From Codonopsis lanceolata (Eukaryota; Streptophyta; Magnoliopsida; Asterales; Campanulaceae): a DNA stretch of 64,000 nucleotides. Shown in pieces: positions 32,561 through 44,692 of this stretch; positions within the stretch are counted from its first letter, which is position 1, and every line of letters starts with the position of its first letter. Below the pieces are notes generated by a model. It worked only from the letters and a program-made list of their open reading frames with translations, made no database searches and had not been told where the DNA came from. The stretch is taken from the NCBI GenBank assembly GCA_013146195.2, contig CM028380.1:77814556-77878555 (forward strand). The letters run 5' to 3'. Position numbers and translations under genes: made by a program.

Positions 32561-34440
32561 AGATCTACTTCCACTCCTCATCGAAAACGACAACCGTTGC
32601 ACCCATCAAGTACCGCTTAACCCTCCACCCAGACGATAACTCTGCCGATCGATAACAACTCTTTGCTGACCGAACCCATCTCTTCCGTTTCACCCCAAGC
32701 ACCTTTATAGATCACTCATCCTTCTTGTTCACTAAAATGAAAGCTTTGAAGATTCTATCTCTTCTCGAACTGCATTTTGGTGAATCTCCTCTCAACCTAC
32801 TCCTAATTCTTAAGGAAGAATCCTCTAGAAGGATCTTCTCCAACGTTATCAGCAAAAGATCATCCCATTTCTCAAATCATTGGTGATCTAAACTCAGGAG
32901 TTCGCATTGAGATATAAAGTTCAAGAAGAAACTATGTTTGCTTATGCATTTGTATCGAACCTCGAACCAAAGAAGATTGATGAAGCTATCAAGATCATCG
33001 GATTGAAGCTTACAGCAAGAAGAGCTGAACCAGCTTTGAAAGATGTAAAGTGTGGAGCTTAGTTCAAAGACCGATCATCCTCCATCTAAGATCAAGTGGG
33101 TTTTCTAAAATAAAAGAGATGAAGATGGAAATGTCACGTAAACAAAGCTAGACCGGGTCAGTATACCAATGTAGAAGAAGGAATTGACTTTGATGAAACT
33201 TTTGCCTCGTTGCCTGACTAGAAGCAATCGACTTTTTCTAGCTTATGCCTCGCTCATGGACTTCAAAGTGTATCGGATGGATGTAAAGAGTGTCGAATGG
33301 TGATCTTCAAGAAATCAGATACGTGAAAATTCTCCGTGATTTATCATTTGCATAAATGGATCACATCTACCGACTCAAGAAAGCTCTATCATTTCAAAGC
33401 AAGCTCCTAGAGCTTGGTATGAAACTCTATCCAAGTTCTTAATAGAACAAGGATTCGTGAGAGGAAGGATAGACACTACTTTATTCATCCTCAAGAACAA
33501 AGGCCATTCTCTTCTCGTACAAATCTATGATCGATATCATCTTGGATCAACTAACCAAAGCCTGTAAAAGATTCGAGAAGTCGATGCAAAGCAAGTTCGA
33601 GATGAGCATGATGGGTGAACTTACCTATTTTCTAGATCAGCAGATACAATGACTTTATGGAATCTTCATCACCAAACCAAATATGCAAAGGAACTAATCA
33701 AGAAGTTCTGGTCTTGATTCAACCAAAGGATTCGAACTCCAATGTCTACCGACCGCCATCTTGACAAAGATGAAAAGGGAAAGCAAGAGAACATGACCAA
33801 GTACCGAGGAATCATAGGTTCTCTACCTTACCGCTAGTGTAAGACTGACATTATGTTTGCTGCTTGTGTTTCAGTGCTAGATTTCAAAGTGTATCCAAAG
33901 GCCACATTTGCTTCTGCCAAGCGTATCATCCGATATGTCTCAAAAACAACAAATCTAGGCATCGGGTATTCCAAATCCAAGAACTTCAATCTAGTTGGAT
34001 ACTCGGATCAGATTATGCGACACAAAGTGGCGGAAAAAGCACCGGTGGGACTTGTCAATTCCTTGGAAATAGACTTGTCTCATGGTCTTGCAAGAAACAA
34101 GGATCTGTTGCAAACTCAACCCTGAAGCGAGAATACATTCTTTGGCATTGTTGCTCTCAACTCTATGGATGAAGCAACAATAGTGGACTACAACATCAAG
34201 GCGCAAAGCTGCAATCATGTGACAACACATCGGCTATTCGATCTCCAAAATCGATGATGCACTCAAGACAAAGCACATTGATGACCGTTATCACTTCCTC
34301 AAAGATCATGTGGAAAAAGGTAACATCAGTTTGGAATATGTTCCAGCGAGCATCAGTGTGAGACATTCTCCAAAACCCTTTGGATGCCACGGGTTTGCTT
34401 ATTTAAGGAGAAATCTTGGTATGATTGATCCCTCTTGCTT
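32561..34440 (+). pseudogene. Reverse transcriptase and RNase H of copia D, heavily decayed
   Basis: RT pieces: GIDFDETFA (about 33180-33210), MDFKVYRMDVKS-like (33255-33290), APRAWYE-like near 33405, and the active site decayed to LLVQIYDRYHLGS (about 33510-33550) where relatives have YVDDIIFGS. RNase H pieces: ASAKRIIRYVSKTTNLGIGY and SKNFNLVGYSD (33910-34005), then KSTGGTCQFLGNRLVSWSCKK (34030-34100), and a last block with KTKHIDDRYHFLKDHVEKGN and VPASISVRHSPKP to GFAYLRRNLGMIDPSCL (34270-34440). Loss of the YVDD motif alone makes it inactive. Confidence 0.8.
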
Positions 34441-34809
34441 AATTTCAACATTTTGTTAATGTTTCTTTCATACTTAGGTAGACCTAGTTTTAAGACTAAT
34501 CGAAGGCGTAAGTTCTTCTCTTTCTGGGAAGACTTAAAGGTTAGTACTCTTACTTAGTCTATTTTTTTTTGATAAAGGTTTCTAAAGCAATAAAGGGGGT
34601 CAAGGATAAAATTTGGTACTTAAGAAAATATCTTAAGTTTAGCTTTTCAAAGCGATATTTTCTCGCCTTTAAATAGTCCTTGAACCGTCATTTGCCAAAC
34701 TTCTGAAACCCTTTGACAAAATATTTCTCTCTCTATTCATACTCTCTCTCTACATTGTAACTACTTTACGCCAAATTCAAGTATTTCTTGTTTCTTCTTC
34801 TCATCATCA
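34441..34809 (+). other. 3' region of copia D up to the gap
   Basis: Non-coding, with CT-rich tracts and a T run. Related Maximus/SIRE elements carry a long 3' spacer, sometimes with an env-like frame, here. Nothing further can be claimed because the gap follows. Confidence 0.35.
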
Positions 34810-34909
34810 NNNNNNNNNNNNNNNNNNNNNNNNNNNNNNNNNNNNNNNNNNNNNNNNNNNNNNNNNNNNNNNNNNNNNNNNNNNNNNNNNNNNNNNNNNN
34901 NNNNNNNNN
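34810..34909. other. Assembly gap of 100 N
   Basis: A placeholder gap. It separates the 3' region of copia D from the 5' LTR of element F. By comparison with the 3' LTR, about 1.4 kb of the LTR should lie in or beyond it. Confidence 0.99.
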
Positions 34910-37900
34910 AATTGTTGCAATTGGGAAGTATTTTTAATTAAATCACTTAACCATGGCTGCGATGCAAGGAGACCGAACAAGAGAAACTGGTTATTAACAT
35001 GATCTTAATGTGATCATAAATCGATGAATACATATCAAATTGGAGTGTTTTAAAATGGTAAATTCTATATCAAAGAGTCTAGTTTTTGGAAATGTAAGAT
35101 ATGTGTCATTTGAATCAATGAGCAATTTTTGGTGAAGTTTGTATGATAGACATGCAGACAGGCCACAACAAGAAATCAGATTTCGACATGAACTTGGAGG
35201 GGCTGTATTTTGATGAATACAAGTCCTAATGGATTTATTTAAAAGTCTAAAGTATAGTATCAAGAGTCTAGTTTCATACTAGGAAATAATCCACTCATTT
35301 GGAGTTGTGAGAAATTCATGGTTGAATTTACAAAGTTTACTAAGCAAAATGAGTCACAACAGAAATAGATTTTAATATGACTTGAGGTGACTGTATCTTA
35401 AAGAGTACAGGTCCAAATGGAGTACTTTAAAGTGCTAATTTATAGTTCCAAGATTCTAGTTACTGAATTCATAAAATTCATAATGTTTTTATGTATAAAA
35501 ATTAATGGTCAGAATTTATAAGTCGACTGGGCAGAATAATAATAACAGAAAAATAGATTATTAGTTTGATCTTGATATGATCGTAGATTGATGAATACAA
35601 GTCCGAATGAAGTGATTTAGAAGGCTAAGTTATAATTTAAAGAGTCTACTTTCTGAATAAGTAAGATTCAGTTCATTTGGAGTTGAGATTAATTTTAATG
35701 CAATTTGCAAGATTGTTACATGATTGATTTGTAATATTTGAACTTGTTAAGGATAGTTTTGTTTAATTCATGGACTACTATCGATTTTGGACAATGGGAT
35801 GAATTATCATTCTAGGATGTGTTTATTATTTATAATCTAAATGATTTAATGACCCTAGACTAACATAGTAGTCTTGGACAATATGTGATTTGGAATTTGT
35901 TAAGTTAAGAACTTAACTTGGATTTATTCTAGAAATAAACATCTATGTTTATTAGATATTATGACTTATGAAAACATAATTGTGATACTTGTTAAGGATT
36001 GATTCTCCATCCTTGATGAATATGACTTATAAAGCATATAGTGTTTCTTGCCTTCATGCATGTTCTACTATTGGGTTGTTAACTTGCAATAAGATTTGGA
36101 GTCCACTAATAGGTGGGACTGTGAACTTGAATTATATTAGGGCTTGATTTGATATTAATCAACTTAGGCTTCTATCTTCTACTTGACTTATTGATATGTG
36201 AACTAGGGTTTCTAAATGGAACGAGAACCTAGCTATGCCTTAAACAAGAATATAGAAGGGCTATAAATGCATATAACATTTATACCCTATTTGGTTGGAA
36301 TTGTAGTAAAGACTCAACGGAGTCGAGCTTAATGAACAATTGAACCTTACGAGGATCATGGTGTGATCCTACGACATTTATAATCCATTCGACTAGTCAC
36401 TAGCTTTTGGACTTTTAATTGATTTAAGTGTGCATACTTGACACTTGTGATCTAGAGACTCAACTGAACTCCTATTTGTGGTCTTGTTATTATTGTAACA
36501 ATGTGCATAATCGTATGAGTCTAGTAGATCATTATATCTGCTTAAGTATTGGCAAGTAAACATATACTTGTGCATTGCATGTAAGTCCAGTTGGCATTAT
36601 TTGATTTCATGTGTTGATGGTGGGACGATGCATCGTCTTCACAAGTTATGGGACTCATGATTGCTAGGTATTACCGTACCTGAGACAATTCACACACCCT
36701 CCACTATTGGCCACAGTGGGGAAGTTAGCCCATTGTCGTAACCAATAGAGCGCATGGATTATGCTAAATTGGCCCGTGTATCCCTCGGTATGTCGATGTA
36801 TCAATCACGTACATCTGACAACACAAAACAGTTTAACGGTTGTGATTGCAGGAGCGACACAACGACAATGATTTGGTACCTTCTCTATCCCTTATGTGGC
36901 TTACTATGGGCACTTATGTGATAACAAAGTGTTAGTTGAACATGAGATCTAATTGACTGTGTTTATCTTGATTGTGTATTATTGAAATACTTGAGGTGTA
37001 TATCTGTAAGTATACATACTTGTACATTATGATTCTATGAACGATATGATATGTATATATTTAAACATACATACTCTACTTGATGATTCTATGAAAGACT
37101 TGATGTGTATATATATAAATATGCACATTTATACTTAATGATTCTATGAACAGTTTGATTAGTATATATATAATTATATATACTTGCTTATGATGTTTTT
37201 ATGGCAACTACTATCTAATTCATTTGATTTGTGTTTGAACAAGGAATTACACCCTGCTTCATTTGGACTGCTTAGTAAGTAAGAAGAAATGGTTATCATG
37301 TGAAGTATCTAAACGATACAACGCTCTTCACGGGTTTTTCGTCATTTGTAAATGACACCATGATCTTTTTATGTTACATAATTACATGTTACATACCTCT
37401 TGTAATAGCGCATCGGGTCATTATGATTCATTCTATACTTTGGTTTCTAGTTGCGAAATTGGTAAACCGCTGAGGTCGAGTAGATCGTGATCGCAGTGTA
37501 GCGCAATGATCGATAGATCGAGATTTGATCGTGTGGTTCGCTCTAGTTGCAGCTCACTTTCCCCAAGTAGTAGCTTGTGGAGTCCTATTTCTTTTTAGCC
37601 GTCACATATATTATGTACTTTGCTATTCTTGTGAGATCGATTTTGTAAAGTTATTTAGACTTTACTGGCCGGGTAGAGTACTGGGTATTTGTATTGATTC
37701 TTCCTTGGGTCGACGTGTTGTGTCGTGCCATTGTTCGTGGTTTTAGTATTTATTTCACTTGTCTCCTGCAGCAAGAGCTTTGGGGCTTTTCCTTATACTA
37801 AATTGTTATAGTTGTTGATTAACCCCAGTATGCTTTAGCCATGTGTAATTGTTATATCAGGTTGGTCCTTTGTTGAAACGCCGGTCTAGAGTGCCGATGG

Positions 37901-38196
37901 TTTGTTCAGCGTCTGTAATGTTGCGGCACACGAGTTTTGTTTTTTTCCCCTTTGTGAGATAATGTATCTCTTGGGTTCTTTGTCTTTGGTTTCGAGCTTC
38001 ATAGCTCGGGTTTCATTTGGTTAACCGCATCTTCGATCGAACCGTATTTTAGTACGACTTTATTTCATGTTTTGGAGCTTGTTAGTTCAACTGTTCGACT
38101 CGCACTACAATTTAACAAGTGCTTGTCCTCTTCTTATGTTAGTTTCAGCGACATGACCTTGGGATTTCGTGTTGGTATCCAGGTCGGGTCGTCACA
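34910..38196 (+). repeat. 5' LTR of element F (left part lost in the gap)
   Basis: Matches 40904-43010 and, in reverse, the solo LTR at 46408-50917. It contains a block of four about 190-bp degenerate repeats (34985-35740) and ends with CA at 38195-38196 next to the primer-binding site. Short ORFs inside are not conserved between the LTR copies. Confidence 0.85.
34985..35740 (+). repeat. Four tandem about 190-bp repeats inside the F LTR
   Basis: Degenerate monomers begin near 34985, 35176, 35365 and 35555. Each carries a sequence like AATACAAGTCC-AATGGAGT, then AAAGAGTCTAGTTT and CATTTGGAGTTG. The same block is present in the 3' LTR at about 40980-41700. It is shorter in the solo LTR (about 50040-50240 in reverse). 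Confidence 0.75.
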
Positions 38197-38198
38197 GT

Positions 38199-38210
38199 TG
38201 GTATCAGAGC
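38199..38210 (+). other. Primer-binding site of element F
   Basis: TGGTATCAGAGC, exact initiator tRNA-Met complement, two bases after the LTR. Confidence 0.92.
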
Positions 38211-39489
38211 TTATGTTAGCTATAAGCCAGGATAGGTTCCATGGCCTAGGTTGGGGTATGGGTTATCATCAAATATTTACCATTGAGTGTTGTGTATTGT
38301 GCCTTGGTGGCATGTTCTTTTGTATAAGTGTAGGTCTTGGAGTACTAAGTTCAATTGGTCTATATTGCCGTGAGTGCAAGCTTGTGTCTAGGAGTATTAT
38401 ATTCCTCCTATGTCGCTTTTAAGTTGCAGTTACACCAAGAGCGTGTGATGCAATTCCGTAGAGCCATTATTTCTTAGTCTCGTTATTAAGATTAGATAAG
38501 TTAAAATTGTCGATCCCGAGAGTGATCTTCGTGGTGTTCATTAGATCCAATGTTCGTTGTTGTACATTTCGAGAGCAAAGTGGCTAAGCCTCCCGTAGTA
38601 CCTAGTGTATTCTGTGATTTCTATATAAGTATATATAGTTATTGTAGTGCCTAATCGTGTATGCTCGTGTTACCTAGTGACTTTGAGACGTTGGTTTGCT
38701 TTGATTTAAACCTAATACATTGATGAAAATATTAGTATTGTATACTTGCATAGTAGATTATATACCATGTACATGATATTGATTGGCATGCCTATATATG
38801 ACTATATTATGTGTACATGAGACCGTGATAAAGGATGCTTTTATGTGATTCACGAACACCCCGCATCCTATACAACGAAAGCTTTTGAAGTCACTTCATA
38901 GGGCCCCTGACTTGATTATCAAGAGGTCTTCATCGGAGAACTAGAATGGTATAAGTTAGATTTGAAATTGGCCGAACCCGTTACCAAAATGGAATGGAAC
39001 AGAAAATGGTGTAATGCTATACATTTGCAAATAAGTACATTATGTATATGAAAGTTGTACTATGAATGTGATGTATTGCTATAAGCGCCTTATGTGTGTA
39101 GTTTGTAACAGCTTGAAATTTGCAATGCTTGTTCTCGAATGAGTAATTTGACGTGGTAAATGTTCTTAATAATAAATGAGTATTGTCCTGAAATGAATGT
39201 TAATTACATGATCAAGTACATGTTTAATGTTTGAGAATATGATGAACTATAGAGATTCGTTTATAACTGGAGTATTATATTAAGCCCGAAGAAATTTGGT
39301 TTGAAAGTTGTATTTTGTCGAGAGTCAAGCATGGCACCACATAGATATTTGATTGAGATAACATTTGAGAGTTACACCCAAGAGAGGAGACACACCATAT
39401 ATGTCACCTCGATTGTGTTAGTAGGTCGAGTGTCGACCTTATCGCCGATTTAAGGAAATTGAATTCGAGGAGAATTCTTTTTAAGGAAA
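38211..39489 (+). other. Non-coding interior of element F
   Basis: 1.28 kb with no recognisable Gag, protease, RT or integrase motif in any frame. The end (GAATTCGAGGAGAATTC-n-TTTTAAGGAAA) resembles the purine-containing 3' end before the LTR of Tekay-type elements. I see only AT-rich, non-coding sequence. Confidence 0.7.
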
Positions 39490-42400
39490 TGTGAGACCCT
39501 GAATCCTTAAGTACTTGACTCGGTAGAACCTTTACGTACGTCGTTCTTGCTCGCAACCTTTGAAAGATCCTAGGTCTTGGTGTACTTGCTCAGATGCATT
39601 TACTTTCATAATATACATGTTTGTAAGTTTACACGTGGCCACGACATTCATAATAGTTGTCGTCGTAAGTTTGATTCCCCGATTCGCGATTTTAGTTATC
39701 GTGTTGTCGTACTAGTTCGTATCGTTGTGTTTATTTCCGTATTACTCGGTTAGTAGTATTTTGATCCTAGGTTTGGCCCTGGATGACTTGGGGGACCTTG
39801 GGGATTAACTTGGTATTATTTTGGTTTGGTCGCTTAAGTTTGAACACGCGTGTTTCATTTCCGGTGTGACTTGTGTTTTCGCCTCGGCCATGATAGGCCT
39901 GTAGTAATTTGGCCATTTTTTCTGTAGACAACTCGGAATTAAGATCTGTTAGATGCGTTAGAAACTAGACTTCAAGATCTTTCTAACAATATCTCTTGCT
40001 TAATTTTTGGACTTGTATTTCATTATATGCACATTTTTAAAGTTGACTGAATAATTTGTTCTCGGTATTTTCAGAAATTTGAGTTTTGCCTTGTTTATTG
40101 GATTTACTTGGAGACCCTTAATGAATTTCATTAAACCTGACTTGAGACCTTAATTAGACATTAATTAGAGTGGATTAATCCTAAGTGAAAATTTTAGCAT
40201 TAAGTCCTCAATTAGGGACTTAATCTCACTTAAAAATTGACCTAAAAGAGCTTGACACTTACGCCACTCACTCTCTCACCTCTTAGTGTACCATGGCTGT
40301 AGAACTCCACTCATTACACCTCCTGACATCAGATATTTGTGTTCAACAATGGTGGAGCTTGAGTGTGGGTGATTAGAGGTGAGATTAGTGTGTATTTCTT
40401 GATTTCCTGGAGATCTGGCCACCCGATTTTGGATTCAAGACCACCCAATCGTTGCTATCGACGAGGAGACTACTAATCCTTACTTTGTTTTCCTATTTTT
40501 CACAGCCTTTTCTAGGCTTAAGGTATGCTTCTAATCCCTGAAAATTTGTATGTTCTATATAATGACATACTCCCTTCATAATAGCTGTAGTATGTATACT
40601 TGCTTAGGAAGACTTCTTGTGAAGTAGAAATCTTCATTTCAACAAATTATAATTCTAGAAATTTTGGGGCTGTTTTGTTAAGTTATAAATTTGAGTTTGG
40701 GTAAGGCATGAATGTTGTTCTAATTGTGCTTACGAGTAATTCTTGTGAAGGAATTCATTATAATTGTTAACTTTAAAGAATTATTCATGTTAGGGTTAAA
40801 TTCTGGAAATTTTGGGGCTTTCCTCTAGACATAATAGATTGGGTTTGTGTATAGAATTAAACGTGTTCTAAACATGATTTGGAACAACTAATGTTCATGG
40901 ACTTGTTGCAATTGGGAAGTATTTTTAGTAAATCACGAACCATGGCTGCGACAGTGAGACTGAACAAGAGAAACTGGTTATTAACATGATCTTAATGTGA
41001 TCATAAATCGATTTAATACTTATCCAATTGGAGTGTTTTAAAATGGCAAACTCTAGATCAACGAGTCTAGTTTTTGGAAACGTAAGATATGTATCATTTG
41101 GATCAATGAGAAATTTTTGGTGAAGTTTGTATGATAGACATGCAGTACAGGCCACAACAGTAAATCAGATTTCTGACCTGAACTTGGAGGGGCTGTATTT
41201 TGATGAAAACAAGTCCTAATGGAGTAATTTAAAAGTCTAAAGTATAGTATCAAGAGTCTAGTTTCAGAATAGGCAATAATCGTCTCATTTGGAGTTGTGA
41301 GCAATTCATGGTTGAATTTACAAGTTGACTAAGTAGAATGAGTCACAACAGAGAACCGGATTTTTAACATGACTTGAGGTGACTGTATCTTAAAGAGTAC
41401 AAGTCCAAATGGAGTAATTTAAAGTGCTAATTTATAGTTACAAGAGTCTAGTTTATGAATATATGAAATTATTGGAATTTGGAATTGTGTGAAATTAATT
41501 GTCGAATTTATAAGTTGACTGGGCAGAATAATCATAACAGAAAAATAGATTATTAGCTTGATCTTGATATGATCATAGATTGATGAATACAAGTCCGAAT
41601 GAAGTGATTTAAAAGGCTAAGTTATAGTTTAAAGAGTCTACTTTTTGCATAAGTAAGATTCAGTACATTTGGAGTTGAGAGTAATTTTTAATACAATTTG
41701 CAAGATTGTTGCGCAGATTGATTTGTAATATTTGAACTTGTTAAGGATAGTTTTGTTTAATTCATGGACTACTATCAATTTTTCACCACTGACCTAAGGC
41801 TTTTTGCTCAATCCCTAGCCCTAACGGATGAATTATCATTCTAGGATGTGTTTATTATTTATAATCTAAATGATTTAATGACCCTAGACTAACATAGTAG
41901 TCTTGGACAATATGTGATTTGGTATTTGTTAAGTTAAGAACTTAACTTGGATTTATGCTAGAAATAAACATCTATGTTTATTAGATATTATTATGACTTA
42001 TGAAAACATAATTGTGATACTTGTTAAGGATTGATTCTCCATCCTTGATGAATATGGCTTATAAAGCATATAGTGTTTCTTGCCTTCATGCATGTTCTAC
42101 TATTGGGTTGTTAACTTGCATTGAGATTTGGATTCCACTAATAGGTGGGATTGTGAACTTGAATTGCACTAGGGCTTGATTTGATATTAATCAACTTAGG
42201 CTTCTATCTTCTACTTGACTTATTGATAAGTGAACTAGAGTTCCTAAATGGAACAAGAACCTAGCTATGCCTTAAAAAAGAACATAGAAGGGCTAGAAAT
42301 GCATATAGCATTTATACCCTATTTGGTTGGAATGTAGTAAAGACTCAACGGAGTCGAGCTTAATGAACAATTGAACCTTACAAGGATCATGGTGTGATCC

Positions 42401-43010
42401 TACGACATTTATAATCCATTCGACTAGTCACTAGCTTTTGGAGCTTTAATTGATTTAAGTGTGCATGCTTGACACTTGTGATCTAGAGACTCAACTGAGC
42501 TCCTATTTGTGGTTTTGTGATTATTGTAACATTGTGCATAATCGTATGAGTTTAGTAGATCATTATATCTACTTAAGTATTGGCAAGTAAACATCTACTT
42601 GTGCATTGCATGTAAGTCCAGCTGGCATTATTTGATTTCATGTATTGATGGTGGGATGATGCATCGTCTTCACGAGTTATGGGACTCGTGATTGCTATGT
42701 ATTGCCGTACCAGAGACAATTCACACACCCTCCACTGTTGGCCACAATGGGGAAGTTAGCTCATTGTCGTAACCAATAGAGCACATGGATTATGCTAAAT
42801 TGGCCTGAGTATCCCTCGGTATGTCGATGTATCAATCACGTACATATATCTGACAGCATGAAACAGTTTAACGGTTGTGATTACAGGAGCGACACAACGA
42901 CAATGATTCAATACCTTCTCTATCCCTTATGTGGCTTACTATGGGCACTTATGTGATAACAAAGTGTTAGTTGAACATGAGATCTAATTGACCGTGTTTA
43001 TCTTAATTGA
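39490..43010 (+). repeat. 3' LTR of element F, truncated
   Basis: It begins TGTGAGACCC and follows the 5' LTR up to TTTATCTTAATTG near 43010, where the 5' LTR continues for about 1.2 kb more. It contains the 190-bp repeat block (about 40980-41700) and a 40-bp segment near 41785-41826 that the 5' LTR lacks. Similarity between the two LTRs is high but clearly not perfect, with small indels. Confidence 0.85.
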
Positions 43011-43430
43011 CCCTTAATTGCTGTGTGGACGGATCAAGAAAGCACAGTTAAAACGGGGTACTAAGGATTGTAAATCTTGATCCATGAGTCCCAATCCTTT
43101 ACACTAGTGAACGAACCCTTAATTTGATAGATACATTAGTTAAAAAAACATAAGAGGTGATACAAGTGAATCCTAATCCCTAGATTCTCCCATCATATCA
43201 ATTTTCGATAATTCTTTGATTCCTGCTATAATTATTAAATTAGTTTACTTCGTTAATATTTAATTTTAATTAATGAAAAATCAAAACCCCTCTATAGATA
43301 AATTATTTTTGTTTCTGTTTGATTAAATTCATTTAATTACTCATTCTCTCTATGCTTCGACCCTTGCTACCGCACATCTATATTTCACTAGACTTGTGCA
43401 CTTGCGAGGTAAATTTTAACACAATCACAT
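43011..43430 (+). repeat. Possible Athila-type LTR end
   Basis: Non-coding. The segment TGCTTCGACCC-n-GACTTGTGCACTTGCGAGGT-n-ACACAATCA (43353-43430) resembles the right end of Athila-type gypsy LTRs. No primer-binding site follows, so this would be a truncated fragment. The call rests on recalled consensus and is weak. Confidence 0.3.
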
Positions 43431-43482
43431 GGCCTCTGTGCATGTGTGCCATGCTCAGCTCACTGCTCTACGCCAATGGTAC

Positions 43483-44386
43483 TGTTAGAATTGGAGGCCC
43501 AATTCGTAGCAGCCTTCTATCACCAAAGCCAAAATTCGGTCTGGCCCATCTCCTTGGTGACTTGCTCAACCGGTTACCTACTTACCTTGTGTACTCCTTC
43601 TATCTCTCATTGATTGAATGTTGACTTGTTATATATACTCCCTCCTTCGGTGCCCCTTTGTGCAGTGTGTGAGAGAGAGATTCGAGCAGCAGCCTCCTTT
43701 CTTCTTCTTCATCTTTTCTTAGTGACGGGAGGCGTGCCCTTCCTTCTGTGATATAGTGAGTGAGCGAAGGTTCTTTTCCCGATTGTATCTCTGTACGTCA
43801 GAGATTGTTGGCTGCACGGTTCTCTGGTTATCTCCCTCGTTGTGTTACCGAAGAGTGTTGGTCGGACTTGATATTAGGGCTCTAACCTTGGTGGTCAGTT
43901 ACTGGTTTTATAGAGGACTCTTTGGTGGACAATGGTCGGTGAAAGGAATCTAAGCCGAAGAGCTTGTAGCCTAGACCTTTGTGGTTGATGAAGGCGAGTC
44001 GTGCTTGTGTCACGGCGTATCTGTGAAGTTCTTCGTTCCTTTTCTTTTGATTCTTCCCGTGGCTTTATTATTGTCTAACCCAACTGTGTAGCAGGTTATA
44101 AAAATGGCTAATGATGTTTTGTGACTTCATTCCTATTATTATAATTGACTATATTAACAATCTATTTGCAGGTTTTGGAGTAGTACACCTTAGTCCCTTG
44201 GAGTTACATCCTTATTTATATTTCACCCCCTAGTAAAATAATCTATTATACCATCCCCCCACTGTACGTGCGTGTGTGTTGGGCTAGTTAATCTGTATTA
44301 ACTAGGATTATTATTATTGGGTTTGTAATTCCGTAGCTCTGTTTCTATACGAGTTGTTCCGGGCAGTGTGGAACATATCTACAACA
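43483..44386 (+). repeat. Candidate 5' LTR of copia E
   Basis: Starts TGTTAGAATTGG at 43483 and ends CTACAACA at 44386, a normal copia pair. It contains a TATA box (TTATATATAC, 43629-43638). The following TGGTAGAACC (44394-44403) is a poor match to the usual primer-binding site, so the right end is less certain. No 3' LTR is present. Confidence 0.55.
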
Positions 44387-44692
44387 ATTGTAAATGGTAG
44401 AACCGCCTTCGATCCAAAACAGTAACTCTAAGAGTTTATTGGGTGAGCTTCCTTCATCTCGAAATAATTACGTTATTTTTTCTTGCGTTATTGATTGAAT
44501 CCTTGTTTAATCTGCTAGTAGAAAAAAAAATTCTCGTAATTATTTCGTTGATTGTTGCTCAATTTAAACCACTTCATTTACTTTCTCGATTTTTTGGTAA
44601 ATTTGTTTTAGAACTTCTTATAAATTTTGTTTTAGAACTTCTTATAAATTTTGATTTGGTTTGATTGGTTGATTTTGTGTTGTTTTTCAAAG

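Larger units (their letters stand above)
34910..43010 (+). mobile_element. Element F: LARD-like retrotransposon with very long LTRs and no coding interior
   Basis: Two direct repeats flank a short interior: the 5' LTR (visible part 34910-38196) ends GGGTCGTCACA and is followed by TGGTATCAGAGC; the 3' LTR begins TGTGAGACCC at 39490. The interior of 1293 bp (38197-39489) has a primer-binding site and a short purine run before the 3' LTR, but no gag or pol similarity and no long ORF. A complete related LTR elsewhere in the window (46408-50917) is 4510 bp. Long LTRs with a non-coding interior fit large retrotransposon derivatives (LARDs). The GGGTCGTCACA / TGTAACGACCC ends and the PBS are like those of Tekay/Del-type gypsy elements, which may supply its proteins. 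The 3' LTR is truncated at about 43010. Confidence 0.8.

Noticed and set aside
38072..38422. 116-codon ORF across the LTR and PBS of element F
   Set aside because: It spans the LTR edge and primer-binding site, is low in structure, and the LTR part is not open in the other LTR copies.
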